Positions 7,675-16,011 of a stretch of DNA of 29,773 bases are shown here, one piece after another; position 1 is the stretch's first letter; every line of letters starts with the position of its first letter. Below the pieces are notes generated by a model. The model made no database searches. It was not told where the DNA came from and worked only from the letters and a program-made list of their open reading frames with translations. Made by a program: the position numbers and the translations under genes. The stretch spans positions 1-29,773 of the forward strand of contig CALETE010000014.1 of NCBI GenBank assembly GCA_937920085.1, written 5' to 3'. The stretch is from an uncultured Alphaproteobacteria bacterium (GTDB taxonomy: Bacteria > Pseudomonadota > Alphaproteobacteria > Caulobacterales > Caulobacteraceae).

Positions 7675-8069
7675 AGATTACTGCCGATACCAATGTCCTC
7701 GTGCGCGCCGCCATCCAGGACGACAAGGAACAGGCCCTCCTCGCTGTCGCAGCAATGGAAAAGGCCGATATAATCGCCGTCCCCCTGCCCGTCCTTTGCG
7801 AATTTGTCTGGGTCCTGACACGCGCTTACGACTTTTCCAGGCAAGAGATCGCGAGCGCCGTCGAAGCCCTGATGGCGGTCGCTAAGGTCGCCCTCGACCG
7901 CCCCGCCGCCGAGGCGGGCCTGGCGGTTTTCAAGGCTGGCGGCGCCTTTGCCGACGGGGTGATCGCCTTCGAGGGACATCGCCTGGGCGGTGAAGCCTTT
8001 GTATCCTTTGACCGGCGCGCTGTGGCGGCGCTTAAAGACCAGGGCCTTTCCGCCCGGCTGCCGGGCTGA
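7671..8069 (+). CDS. vapC: PIN-domain ribonuclease toxin VapC
   Basis: 132 residues with the four acidic residues of a PIN domain: Asp6 in KITADTNVLVR, Glu44 in VLCEFVWVL, Asp95 in AFADGVIA and Asp114 in FVSFDRRA. PIN toxins use these to hold Mg2+ and cut tRNA or rRNA; VapB blocks the site. The start is GTG in the GTGA overlap with vapB; the motif at residues 4-8 leaves little room for a later start. The next gene, sfsA, begins six bases after the stop, so the toxin pair and sfsA are likely on one transcript. The active site looks intact, so I expect a working toxin. Confidence 0.92.
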   Translation: MKITADTNVLVRAAIQDDKEQALLAVAAMEKADIIAVPLPVLCEFVWVLTRAYDFSRQEIASAVEALMAVAKVALDRPAAEAGLAVFKAGGAFADGVIAFEGHRLGGEAFVSFDRRAVAALKDQGLSARLPG

Positions 8070-8075
8070 CATCTT

Positions 8076-8783
8076 ATGAACTTCCCCACCCCCCTGATCC
8101 GTGGCCGCCTGATCAAGCGTTACAAGCGCTTCCTGGCCGATGTGGTGCTGGAGGATGGGACCGAGCTGACCGCCCACTGCCCCAATCCCGGCGCCATGCT
8201 GGGGCTAAACATGCCCGGCCTCACCGTCTGGCTGTCCAAGTCCCCAGACCCCAAGCGCAAGCTAGCCTACACCCTGGAATTGGTGGATGTGGAGGGCGGG
8301 CTCGTGGGCATCAACACCATGCATCCTAACCGCCTGGTGGCCGAAGCCCTGGCCAAGGACGTCATCCCCGAACTGACCGGCTACACCTCCCACCGCCGCG
8401 AGGTGAAATACGGAACCAACAGCCGGGTGGACTTTCTGCTGGAGGCGCAGGGCCGCCCGCCCTGCTGGCTGGAAATCAAGAACTGCCACCTTATGCGCAC
8501 CCCAGGCCTCGCCGAATTCCCCGATTGCGTGGCGGCCCGCTCATCAAAGCACCTGAAGGAACTGGAGGCCATGGTCGCGGCCGGCGACCGGGCTGTGGCT
8601 TTGTTCGTCGTACAAAGGATGGACTGCACAGAGTTTGCGGCCTGCACGGAGCTGGATCCAGTGTTCGCCGCAGCCCTAACCCGCACAGCCAATTCCGGTG
8701 TTGAGGTTTTATGCTATGATTGCCATCTAACCTCGCAGGCGATCACGGTCGTCCGCCCCCTGCCTTGGCGGGATCGACCCTGA
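8076..8783 (+). CDS. sfsA: SfsA-family nucleic-acid-binding protein / nuclease
   Basis: 235 residues, the normal length of SfsA. Visible family motifs are LTAHCPNPGAMLGL (about 32-45), VGINTMHPNRLVAEAL, TNSRVDFLLE and WLEIKNCHLMR, the D-ExK-like nuclease core, then FPDCVAARSSKHLKEL. E. coli SfsA was named for stimulating maltose gene expression and is now often annotated as a DNA/RNA nuclease; its physiological role is unsettled. It is followed 18 bases later by map, a pairing I recall as common in alphaproteobacteria, and preceded by vapC with only six bases between. Confidence 0.93.
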   Translation: MNFPTPLIRGRLIKRYKRFLADVVLEDGTELTAHCPNPGAMLGLNMPGLTVWLSKSPDPKRKLAYTLELVDVEGGLVGINTMHPNRLVAEALAKDVIPELTGYTSHRREVKYGTNSRVDFLLEAQGRPPCWLEIKNCHLMRTPGLAEFPDCVAARSSKHLKELEAMVAAGDRAVALFVVQRMDCTEFAACTELDPVFAAALTRTANSGVEVLCYDCHLTSQAITVVRPLPWRDRP

Positions 8784-8801
8784 GCCTATGGAGACCTGAC
8801 C

Positions 8802-9626
8802 ATGTCCATGACCGACGTTCTCGAAGCCGACCATCGCACCGGCCGGGTCAAGATCCATGGGCCGGAGGGCTTTGAGGGCATGCGGGTGGCCGGCAAGCTG
8901 GCGGCAGAGTGTCTGGACATGCTGACCCCCCACGTCCAGCCCGGCGTGGTGACCGATGAGTTGGATCGGCTGGCGCGGGAGTTCATTCTAGATCACGGTG
9001 CCCTGCCCGCCTGCCTGGGCTATCGCGGCTACACCCGGACAGTCTGTATTTCGGTCAATCACGTGGTCTGCCACGGCATTCCCTCAGAGCGAGCACTGCG
9101 GGAAGGCGACATCGCCAATATCGACGTCACCCTGATCGTCGACGGCTGGCACGGCGACCACAGCCGCATGTATGGCGTCGGCCCTGTCGCCCCTCGGGCC
9201 AAGCGGCTGATCGATGTGACCTATGAAGCCATGCAGCGCGGCCTCGCGGCGGTGAAGCCAGGCGCCCGGACTGGAGATATCGGCGCGGCCATCCAGACCT
9301 ATGTGGAGGCCCAGCGGTGCTCGGTGGTCCGCGATTTCTGCGGCCATGGCCTGGGCAAGGTGTTCCACGACGCCCCCAACATCCTGCACTTTGGCCAAAA
9401 GGGCACGGGCGAGATGCTGAAGCCCGGTATGTTTTTCACCATCGAGCCCATGGTCAATCTGGGCAAGTATCAGGTGAAGCTGCTGGCCGACGGTTGGACG
9501 GCGGTGACCAGGGACAAGTCCCTTTCGGCCCAGTGCGAGCATTCGGTGGGCGTGACCGAGACGGGCTATGAAATCTTTACGGCTTCGGACAAGGACCTGT
9601 TCAAGCCGCCTGTGATCAGCGCCTAA
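8802..9626 (+). CDS. map: Methionine aminopeptidase, type I
   Basis: 274 residues. It removes the initiator Met from nascent proteins (EC 3.4.11.18) in the cytoplasm. All five metal ligands are in place: Asp in ANIDVTLIVDG, Asp in GDHSRMYGVG, His in CGHGLGKVFH, Glu in FTIEPMV and Glu in QCEHSVGVTETG. The catalytic His is in VVCHGIPS. The N-terminal extension of about 20 residues before GPEGFEGMR is slightly longer than in E. coli. The ATG at 8802 has GGAG eight bases upstream; another ATG two codons later is possible. It lies 18 bases after sfsA and is probably co-transcribed with it. Confidence 0.97.
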   Translation: MSMTDVLEADHRTGRVKIHGPEGFEGMRVAGKLAAECLDMLTPHVQPGVVTDELDRLAREFILDHGALPACLGYRGYTRTVCISVNHVVCHGIPSERALREGDIANIDVTLIVDGWHGDHSRMYGVGPVAPRAKRLIDVTYEAMQRGLAAVKPGARTGDIGAAIQTYVEAQRCSVVRDFCGHGLGKVFHDAPNILHFGQKGTGEMLKPGMFFTIEPMVNLGKYQVKLLADGWTAVTRDKSLSAQCEHSVGVTETGYEIFTASDKDLFKPPVISA

Positions 9627-9646
9627 GCACGCGGGTTGAGCGCCGC

Positions 9647-9665
9647 TTAGGTTACACAATCCTAA
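9647..9665. promoter_or_regulatory. Short inverted repeat before the ABC transporter genes
   Basis: TTAGG (9647-9651) and CCTAA (9661-9665) flank a 9-base AT-rich centre, 21 bases after the map stop. It could end the map transcript or act as an operator for the ABC/M1 unit; there is no U-run. Weak evidence. Confidence 0.25.
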
Positions 9666-9719
9666 CTTGCGTCGAGATTGCAAAATAGGCCAGCATGCTT
9701 CGATGCAAAGGGGCCAGCC

Positions 9720-10598
9720 ATGCTGTCGATCAAGAACCTGACCCACATCTATGCCAATGGTGTGCGCGCCTTGGACAATGTCGATCTTGATGTTGAGAAG
9801 GGCATGTTCGGCCTGCTGGGGCCCAACGGCGCGGGCAAGTCGACCCTGATGCGGTCCATCGCCACCCTGCAGACCCCGACCTCGGGCTCCATCACCTTTG
9901 ACGGCCTAGATGTGATTGCAGAGCCGGAAAAGCTGCGGCGGACCTTGGGCTATCTGCCCCAGGACTTTGGGGTTTATCCGCGGGTTTCGGCCTATGACAT
10001 GCTTGATCACATGGCTGTGCTAAAGGGCATAGCCTCAGCCGGCGACCGCAAGGCGACGGTGGAGTCCCTGCTGGTCCAGGTCAATCTTTGGGAGGTCCGC
10101 AAGAAGGCCGTCGCCGGCTATTCCGGCGGCATGCGCCAAAGGTTCGGCATTGCCCAGGCCCTGATCGGCCGTCCCCAGCTGATCATTGTCGATGAACCCA
10201 CAGCGGGCCTCGACCCCGAGGAACGTAACCGCTTCCTCAACCTGCTGGCCGAGATTGGCGAGAACGTTGTCGTCATCCTGTCGACCCACATTGTGGAAGA
10301 TGTCTCCGAGCTCTGCCCCCGCATGGCCGTGCTGGCCGGCGGCAAGATCCTGCGCCAAGGGGCGCCTCACGATCTGATCGATGAGCTGAAGGGCAAGGTC
10401 TGGAGGCGCACCATTGCCAAGGCTGACCTCGAAGCCTTCCGCCAGGAGCATGTGGTGATTTCCAGCCGTTTGGCCGCCGGCCAGACCGTCATACATGTGC
10501 TGAGCGATACCGCGCCCGGCAATGATTTCACCGCCATCGAGGGCGGACTGGAAGACGTCTACTTCTCGACCCTAACCGCCTCGCGCCGCGCAGCCTGA
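9720..10598 (+). CDS. ABC-2 type transporter ATP-binding protein
   Basis: 292 residues with a full ATPase set: Walker A GPNGAGKST at 34-42, Q-loop Gln81 in YLPQDFG, signature YSGGMRQR at 134-141, Walker B LIIVDEP at 154-160 and switch His190 in STH. The C-terminal 90 residues are the extension common in ABC-2 exporters. The ATG at 9720 follows AAAGGGG; an in-frame TTG at 9678 would add a non-conserved leader. The permease partner starts 10 bases after the stop. It powers, by inference, the permease/peptidase fusion protein downstream, either as an exporter or as a non-transporting regulator of it. Confidence 0.93.
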   Translation: MLSIKNLTHIYANGVRALDNVDLDVEKGMFGLLGPNGAGKSTLMRSIATLQTPTSGSITFDGLDVIAEPEKLRRTLGYLPQDFGVYPRVSAYDMLDHMAVLKGIASAGDRKATVESLLVQVNLWEVRKKAVAGYSGGMRQRFGIAQALIGRPQLIIVDEPTAGLDPEERNRFLNLLAEIGENVVVILSTHIVEDVSELCPRMAVLAGGKILRQGAPHDLIDELKGKVWRRTIAKADLEAFRQEHVVISSRLAAGQTVIHVLSDTAPGNDFTAIEGGLEDVYFSTLTASRRAA

Positions 10599-10608
10599 GG
10601 CCAGACCT

Positions 10609-13600
10609 ATGTTTGCTAAAATCGCCGCCTTCGAGCTGCGCTACCAGCTGCGCCAGCCGATCTTTGCCGTCGTGGTCATGATCTTTTTCCTACTGGTCTT
10701 CGGATCGGTAACCGTGGACCAGATCCACATCGGATCGGGGGGAAATATCCACAAGAATAGCCCCCTGGCGATCGCCGAGACCAGTCTGATCATGACGATC
10801 TTCTTCATGTTCGCGGCCACGGCCTTTGTGGCCAATGTGGTGGTACGCGACGACGAGACAGGCTTTGGGCCGATCATTCGCTCGACCTCGATCAGCAAGT
10901 TTGACTATCTGTTCGGCCGATTTACCGGCGCATTTCTGGCCATAACCTTGGCCTATTTAGCCGTTCCGTTGGGCATTTTTCTGGGCTCACTCATGCCCTG
11001 GGTGGATGCAGAAACCCTAGGGCCCAATCGGATTGGCGACTACGCCTTCGCCTTTTTTGGGCTGGCCCTGCCCAGCCTCTTCCTGATCAGCGCCATGTTT
11101 TTCGCTCTGGCAACGGCGACCCGCTCCATGATGGCTACCTATCTGGGCGCAGCAGGTTTCCTTGTGCTCTACGCGGTGTTCAATGCCCTGACCCGGGATC
11201 CAGAACTGCGCAAGATCGCAGCCTATTTCGAGCCCTTCGGCATTGCCGCCTTCAACTCGGCGGTCCGCTACTTCACCGCCTCAGACGCCAATACCCTTCA
11301 CCCGCCCTTGGAAGGGGCCCTACTCTATAACCGCGTCATCTGGGTCGGCGTGGCCCTTGCCATGCTGGTCTTGGCCTACAGCATCTTCAAGACGGAAGCC
11401 GTCGGTGTCCGCGACAAGGGCAAGCCCCCCAAGGTTGTGGATGCACCACCAGCCCCCTCACGCGGCCGCCTGCCCGCCCCTAGCTTTGGGCTTGAAGCTG
11501 GCTGGGCGCAGCTCTTTCTGCGCATGCGCTTTGAAATGGGCCAAGTGTTCAAGAGCCCCGCCTTCCTGGTGCTGTTGGTGCTGGGTCTGTTCAACAGTCT
11601 GGCTGGATTGCTTCTTGGGGCCGAAGTGGGTGGCTCTGCCCTCTATCCCGTGACCCGATGGGTCATAGCGACCCTCAACGGGGCCTTCACCTTCATCGTG
11701 ATCATCATCGCGGTCTATTATGCGGGCGAGTTGGTCTGGCGTGACCGCGACCGCAAGACCCATGAGATTGTCGACGCGACCTCGGCCCCGGACTGGACCT
11801 TCCTGTTACCAAAGACCTTGGCCCTGATCCTGGTGCTATTTGCGACCTTGGCCATTAGCGCCCTTGGGGCCATCGCCGTCCAATTGGCCAAGGGATTTAA
11901 TGACCTTCAACTCGGCAAGTATCTCTTTTGGTACATCATCCCCAATGCCATTGATTGGGCCCTGCTTGGGGTCCTAGCGATCTTTCTACAGGCCATTTCG
12001 CCGCACAAGTTCATCGGCTGGGGCGGCATGGTCCTCTATATGATCGCCACCATCATCATGCCCAGGATCGGGCTTGAGCATAACCTCTACATCTTCGGCA
12101 ATTCTCCCCCCGTTCCCCTATCGGATATGAACGGCCAAGGGGATTTCGCCGGTTTTGCCGGGTGGTTCCGCGCCTATTGGTCGGCCGTCGCGATCATTTT
12201 GCTGGTGCTCAGCTATGGCCTCTGGCGGCGAGGAACCGAAACCCGGCTGCTGCCGCGCCTAAAACGTTTGCCTCGAAGGCTGTTCGGACCGGCCGGGATT
12301 TTGGCGGGCCTGTCGATGGTCACTGCCATCGGACTTGGGAGCTATATTTATACCAACACCAATGTCTGGAACGAGTACCGCACCGCCAATGCCAACGAGC
12401 AATACCTGGCAGACTACGAAAAAACCCTGCTGAAGTTTAAGGACCTGCCGCAGCCGTCCATCACGGATGTAGACCTGAAGATAGATCTGCATCCCCATGA
12501 TCCGCGCATGATGACAAGCGGTGCCTATGTACTGGTCAATCGGACGGGCGCGCCGCTGAAGGACGTCCACCTCCGGGTTGATCGGGATGTGAAGATTCTG
12601 CAGCTGGCCCTAACCGGGGCCAAGATCAGCAAGAGCTTCAGCCGTTTCAACTACACGATCTTCACCTTCGACCAGCCACTGGCTCCAGGGGGAACATCCA
12701 CCCTGACCTTTGAAACCGAGCTGACTCAAAAGGGATTTAAGAATTCTGGAAACATCACCTCGGTGGTCGATAATGGCACCTTTGTGAACAACTTTCAGTT
12801 TGCGCCCATCATCGGCATGAGCCGTGGCCAGTTGCTGCAAGACCGGGCAAAGCGCCGCAAATATGGTCTGCCACCCCAGTTGCGCCCACCCAAGCTCGAA
12901 GACCGCGCCGCCCAGGCGAAGAACTATCTAGCCAATGCAGATTGGGTAAATGCCCGGATCGCCATCACCACCGAAGCCGATCAGACCCCCATCGCCCCAG
13001 GCTATTTGATTTCAGACGTCACTGAGAATGGTCGGCGCACGGCGGTCTTTAAGACCGATGCGCCAGTGCTCAACTTTTTCTCCATCCAGTCTGCGCGATA
13101 CGCGGTGCGCAAGGTCATGCACCGGGGCGTTGAGCTCGCGGTCTATTACGATGCCCAGCACCCCTGGAATGTGGACCGTATGCTGAAAGCCATGGGAACA
13201 GGGCTGGACTATTATCAGGCCAATTTCGGGCCCTATCAGTTTCATCAGGCCCGGATCATTGAGTTCCCCGCTTATGCGGATTTCGCCCAAGCTTTTGCCA
13301 ACACCATGCCCTATTCCGAGGGCATTGGCTTCATCGCAGACCCCACCAAGCCCAATAAGATCGACTTCAACACCTACATCACCGCCCACGAATTGGCGCA
13401 CCAATGGTGGGCCCACCAGATCGTCGGGGCTGACATGCAGGGGGCCACGGTGCTGTCGGAGACCCTGGCCCAGTACTCTGCCCTGATTGTCATGGAAAAG
13501 ACCTATGGCCCTGACGGAATTCGCAAGTTCTTGAAGCGAGAGCTGGACAGTTATCTGCGCAACCGCGGTGGCGATGTGGTGGAGGAAGTGCCCCTGATCC

Positions 13601-14190
13601 GCGTGGAGGACCAGGGCTATATCCATTATCGCAAGGGCTCCCTGGTCATGTACCTATTGCGCGATCAGCTGGGGGAGAACACCGTCAATGCAGCCCTGCG
13701 CAAGCTGCTGAAAGACCATGCCTTCAAGGGGGCCCCCTATCCGCGCTCCCAAGATCTGGTGGATGCCCTTCGTGAGGAAGCTGGCTCGAACGCCCAGGCC
13801 CAGGAACTGATCACCGACCTCTTCGAGAAGATCACCCTTTATGATCTCAAGACCAAGTCAGCCTCAGCTCGCAAGCGAGCGGACGGCCGATATGATTTAA
13901 CCCTGACTGTGGACGCCAAAAAGATCTATGCCGACAGCAAGGGCAAGGAGACCGAGGTGCCCCTGTCCTATGAGGTCTTCGATATCGGTGCCTTTGACGC
14001 CAAGCCGGAGGACAAGGGTTTCGGGGCCAAGGACGTGATCTATTTCCACGGTCGTCCCTTGAGATCTGGGACCCAGACACTTACCGTCATTGTCGACAGA
14101 CTGCCGAAATATGCTGGGCTAGATCCCTATAATAAAAGGATTGACCGGAACTCGGACGACAATGACGTAAAGGTTGAATTGGTGCGTTAG
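10609..14190 (+). CDS. ABC-2 permease fused to an M1-family aminopeptidase
   Basis: 1193 residues. The first 585 or so contain about a dozen hydrophobic segments in two ABC-2-like halves separated by a Pro/Ala-rich linker (around 268-290). After a last membrane segment near 560-582, a soluble part of about 600 residues follows, with an M1 peptidase core: HELAHQWW at 927-934, Glu951 in LSETLAQY as the third zinc ligand, and Tyr1007 in IHYRKG as likely transition-state residue. Spacing between the second His and Glu is 19 residues rather than the usual 18, which I believe is typical of this fusion family. A clear GxMEN exopeptidase motif is not seen; the corresponding stretch reads FPAYADFAQAFANTMPYSEGIGF. 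With the preceding ATPase this forms an ABC unit whose peptidase domain probably sits on the periplasmic side. Substrate unknown. Genome annotation pipelines use the name ABC transporter permease/M1 family aminopeptidase for such proteins. Confidence 0.92.
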   Translation: MFAKIAAFELRYQLRQPIFAVVVMIFFLLVFGSVTVDQIHIGSGGNIHKNSPLAIAETSLIMTIFFMFAATAFVANVVVRDDETGFGPIIRSTSISKFDYLFGRFTGAFLAITLAYLAVPLGIFLGSLMPWVDAETLGPNRIGDYAFAFFGLALPSLFLISAMFFALATATRSMMATYLGAAGFLVLYAVFNALTRDPELRKIAAYFEPFGIAAFNSAVRYFTASDANTLHPPLEGALLYNRVIWVGVALAMLVLAYSIFKTEAVGVRDKGKPPKVVDAPPAPSRGRLPAPSFGLEAGWAQLFLRMRFEMGQVFKSPAFLVLLVLGLFNSLAGLLLGAEVGGSALYPVTRWVIATLNGAFTFIVIIIAVYYAGELVWRDRDRKTHEIVDATSAPDWTFLLPKTLALILVLFATLAISALGAIAVQLAKGFNDLQLGKYLFWYIIPNAIDWALLGVLAIFLQAISPHKFIGWGGMVLYMIATIIMPRIGLEHNLYIFGNSPPVPLSDMNGQGDFAGFAGWFRAYWSAVAIILLVLSYGLWRRGTETRLLPRLKRLPRRLFGPAGILAGLSMVTAIGLGSYIYTNTNVWNEYRTANANEQYLADYEKTLLKFKDLPQPSITDVDLKIDLHPHDPRMMTSGAYVLVNRTGAPLKDVHLRVDRDVKILQLALTGAKISKSFSRFNYTIFTFDQPLAPGGTSTLTFETELTQKGFKNSGNITSVVDNGTFVNNFQFAPIIGMSRGQLLQDRAKRRKYGLPPQLRPPKLEDRAAQAKNYLANADWVNARIAITTEADQTPIAPGYLISDVTENGRRTAVFKTDAPVLNFFSIQSARYAVRKVMHRGVELAVYYDAQHPWNVDRMLKAMGTGLDYYQANFGPYQFHQARIIEFPAYADFAQAFANTMPYSEGIGFIADPTKPNKIDFNTYITAHELAHQWWAHQIVGADMQGATVLSETLAQYSALIVMEKTYGPDGIRKFLKRELDSYLRNRGGDVVEEVPLIRVEDQGYIHYRKGSLVMYLLRDQLGENTVNAALRKLLKDHAFKGAPYPRSQDLVDALREEAGSNAQAQELITDLFEKITLYDLKTKSASARKRADGRYDLTLTVDAKKIYADSKGKETEVPLSYEVFDIGAFDAKPEDKGFGAKDVIYFHGRPLRSGTQTLTVIVDRLPKYAGLDPYNKRIDRNSDDNDVKVELVR

Positions 14191-14222
14191 TCCGAAACCA
14201 AAGGTAGGGCCTTGCCAAACAG

Positions 14223-14237
14223 GAACGCATAGTGAAC
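14223..14237. promoter_or_regulatory. Candidate LexA (SOS) box upstream of radC
   Basis: GAAC, seven bases (GCATAGT), GAAC matches exactly the alphaproteobacterial LexA consensus GTTC-N7-GTTC read on the other strand. It ends 34 bases before the radC start, a normal place for a repressor site. It overlaps an inverted repeat (14227-14247). Confidence 0.55.
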
Positions 14238-14247
14238 ATTACTATGC
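14227..14247. repeat. Inverted repeat in the radC leader
   Basis: GCATAGT (14227-14233) and ACTATGC (14241-14247) are perfect 7-bp arms around a 7-base centre. It could be an operator for a second regulator or an RNA hairpin in the radC leader. The left arm is the spacer of the candidate LexA box, so the two elements cannot be bound independently. Confidence 0.4.
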
Positions 14248-14271
14248 ATCACCCTTTCGCGAGGTCAGCGC

Positions 14272-14997
14272 ATGGATGTTGAGGTCGCAGATTTCGGCGG
14301 GCCCTGGGGCTATGTCGAACCGGAAAAGCCGCATTATCTCGGTCACCGGGATCGCTTGCGCGACCGGGCGGCGGCGGGCGGTTTTGCCGCCTTGCCTGAC
14401 TATGAACTGCTTGAGCTCTACCTGTTCCGCAGCCTGCCCCGCGGAGATGTTAAGCCCCTGGCCAAGGCCCTGCTGACGCGGTTCGGCTCGATCACCGGGG
14501 TCATGGCCGCTACCCTGTCGGAGCTGAAGTCGGTGGCCGGGGTTGGACAGACCGTCGCCTTGGATTTGAAACTCGCCCACGAAGCCGCCGTCCGCATGGG
14601 CCGCGAGGATGTGGCCAAGCGTACGGTCATCACCTCATCCTCGCAGTTGCACGCCTATGTCCGCCTAGCCATGGCCCACGAGAGCCGAGAGCAGTTTCGG
14701 GTTCTTTTCCTCGACAAAAAGAACCAACTGATCGCCGATGAGGTCATGCATCAGGGGACGGTCGACCACGCCCCAGCCTATCCTCGGGAAATCCTACGTC
14801 GGGCCCTAGAACTGGCGGCCAGCGCCGTGATCCTGGTGCACAACCATCCCTCAGGCGACCCCTCCCCCTCTGGTGCCGATATCAGCATGACCCGCGAAAT
14901 CATCGACGCGGCCAAGGCCCTGCGCATAGCCGTGCACGATCACCTTGTGGTGGGCCGACAAGGGGTGGCCAGTTTCAAGGCTTTGGGATTGATGTGA
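14272..14997 (+). CDS. radC: RadC-family JAB/MPN-domain protein
   Basis: 241 residues. The N-terminal part (about 25-100) carries the helix-hairpin-helix-like region (LPDYELLELYLF, then LSELKSVAGVG), and the C-terminal part is a JAMM domain with VILVHNHPSGDPSPSGAD, giving the HxHx7SxxD zinc signature. RadC has long been listed as a DNA repair protein, but its biochemical role remains unclear. I recall map-radC as direct neighbours in many alphaproteobacteria; here 4.5 kb of ABC/M1 genes separate them. The ATG at 14272 is followed by a non-conserved 20-residue lead. Candidate SOS control from the box about 35 bases upstream. Confidence 0.93.
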   Translation: MDVEVADFGGPWGYVEPEKPHYLGHRDRLRDRAAAGGFAALPDYELLELYLFRSLPRGDVKPLAKALLTRFGSITGVMAATLSELKSVAGVGQTVALDLKLAHEAAVRMGREDVAKRTVITSSSQLHAYVRLAMAHESREQFRVLFLDKKNQLIADEVMHQGTVDHAPAYPREILRRALELAASAVILVHNHPSGDPSPSGADISMTREIIDAAKALRIAVHDHLVVGRQGVASFKALGLM

Positions 14998-15084
14998 TGG
15001 CAATCTCGCAACGCTAGTAAAAACTTAAAGCCCCTCCGCCTAGCTAGGTACCAACCTATCCCAACGGCGCATCGGAAATTTTCA

Positions 15085-15981
15085 ATGGCGGTGAATGACC
15101 GCAGGCTTAGACAGCGCCAAGCGGTTCAAAGTCGTCGCAGGGCCGAGCGCACGCCATTTCGTAAGGTGCGACGGTTGCGAGAGCGCGTCCAAGCCTTAGG
15201 CGTCGAGATGGATCTGGTCCGTCCCGAAGAGGTGATGTTGCAAGTCCAAGCGGCGATCCAGGCTGACGAGCCATTCTGTGTGGCCAATTATAACCTGCAT
15301 GGCGTTTATCTGGCCCACACGGATCCGGACTTCTCGGCCTTTTGCGACATGGCCGACCTGATCGAGGTCGACTCCGCACCGCTAATCTTCTTCACACGGA
15401 TTCTGGGCTTGCAGGCCCGCCCCTTTCATCGCTGCACCTATCTCGACTGGCGCGAGCACTTCTGGAGCCTGGCCGATCGCCAAGGCTGGAAGATATATTA
15501 CCTGGGTGGGGCGCCTGGCGTCGCAGAGCAGGCGGCTCAGCGCCTTAAGGCAACCTATGCAAGGGTCACGCTGCGCACACGAAATGGATACTTCGACGCG
15601 ACGCCGGGCTCCAAGGACAATGCTGCCATCCTGGCCGACATTGCAGACTTCGCACCACAGGTGCTCTTTGTCGGCATGGGCATGCCCCGGCAAGAAGCAT
15701 GGCTGCGGCATCACATCCCGCAATTGCCTGCCTGCGTAACCTTCAATGTGGGCGGGGCATTTGACTATGAAGCGGGAGCCCAGGCGACGGCCCCACGCTG
15801 GACCGGTCGGCTGGGGGTCGAATGGCTCTACCGGCTGTTGCACAATCCCCGTCGCCTGTTCGCAAGGTATTGCATCGAACCCTGGTCCTTGGTGCCCTAT
15901 GCCATGAAAGACCTGTTCGCTGCGGTGAAGGCCGGCCGACTGTTTCACTGGCCCTCGACGTCGACAATCCGCCGGGGCTAG
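15085..15981 (+). CDS. WecG/TagA/CpsF-family glycosyltransferase
   Basis: 298 residues with GT26 motifs: CVANYNLHGVYLA (71-83), EVDSAPLIFF, YYLGGAPGVAEQAAQRL, FVGMGMPRQEAWL, FNVGGAFDYEAG and PRWTGRLGVEWLYRLL. Family members transfer N-acetylmannosamine(-uronic acid) or a related sugar from a UDP or other nucleotide sugar to a polyprenyl-linked acceptor at the inner membrane, an early step in capsule, teichoic acid or holdfast-type polysaccharides. The first 35 residues are very Arg-rich and not part of the family, and no clear Shine-Dalgarno precedes the ATG at 15085, so translation may begin later. No other polysaccharide gene adjoins it, though the ManC fusion at 4355-6505 could supply nucleotide sugar. 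Confidence 0.9.
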   Translation: MAVNDRRLRQRQAVQSRRRAERTPFRKVRRLRERVQALGVEMDLVRPEEVMLQVQAAIQADEPFCVANYNLHGVYLAHTDPDFSAFCDMADLIEVDSAPLIFFTRILGLQARPFHRCTYLDWREHFWSLADRQGWKIYYLGGAPGVAEQAAQRLKATYARVTLRTRNGYFDATPGSKDNAAILADIADFAPQVLFVGMGMPRQEAWLRHHIPQLPACVTFNVGGAFDYEAGAQATAPRWTGRLGVEWLYRLLHNPRRLFARYCIEPWSLVPYAMKDLFAAVKAGRLFHWPSTSTIRRG

Positions 15982-16011
15982 GCCAAGCTTAGGGCGATTG
16001 CCTGTTGCCCG

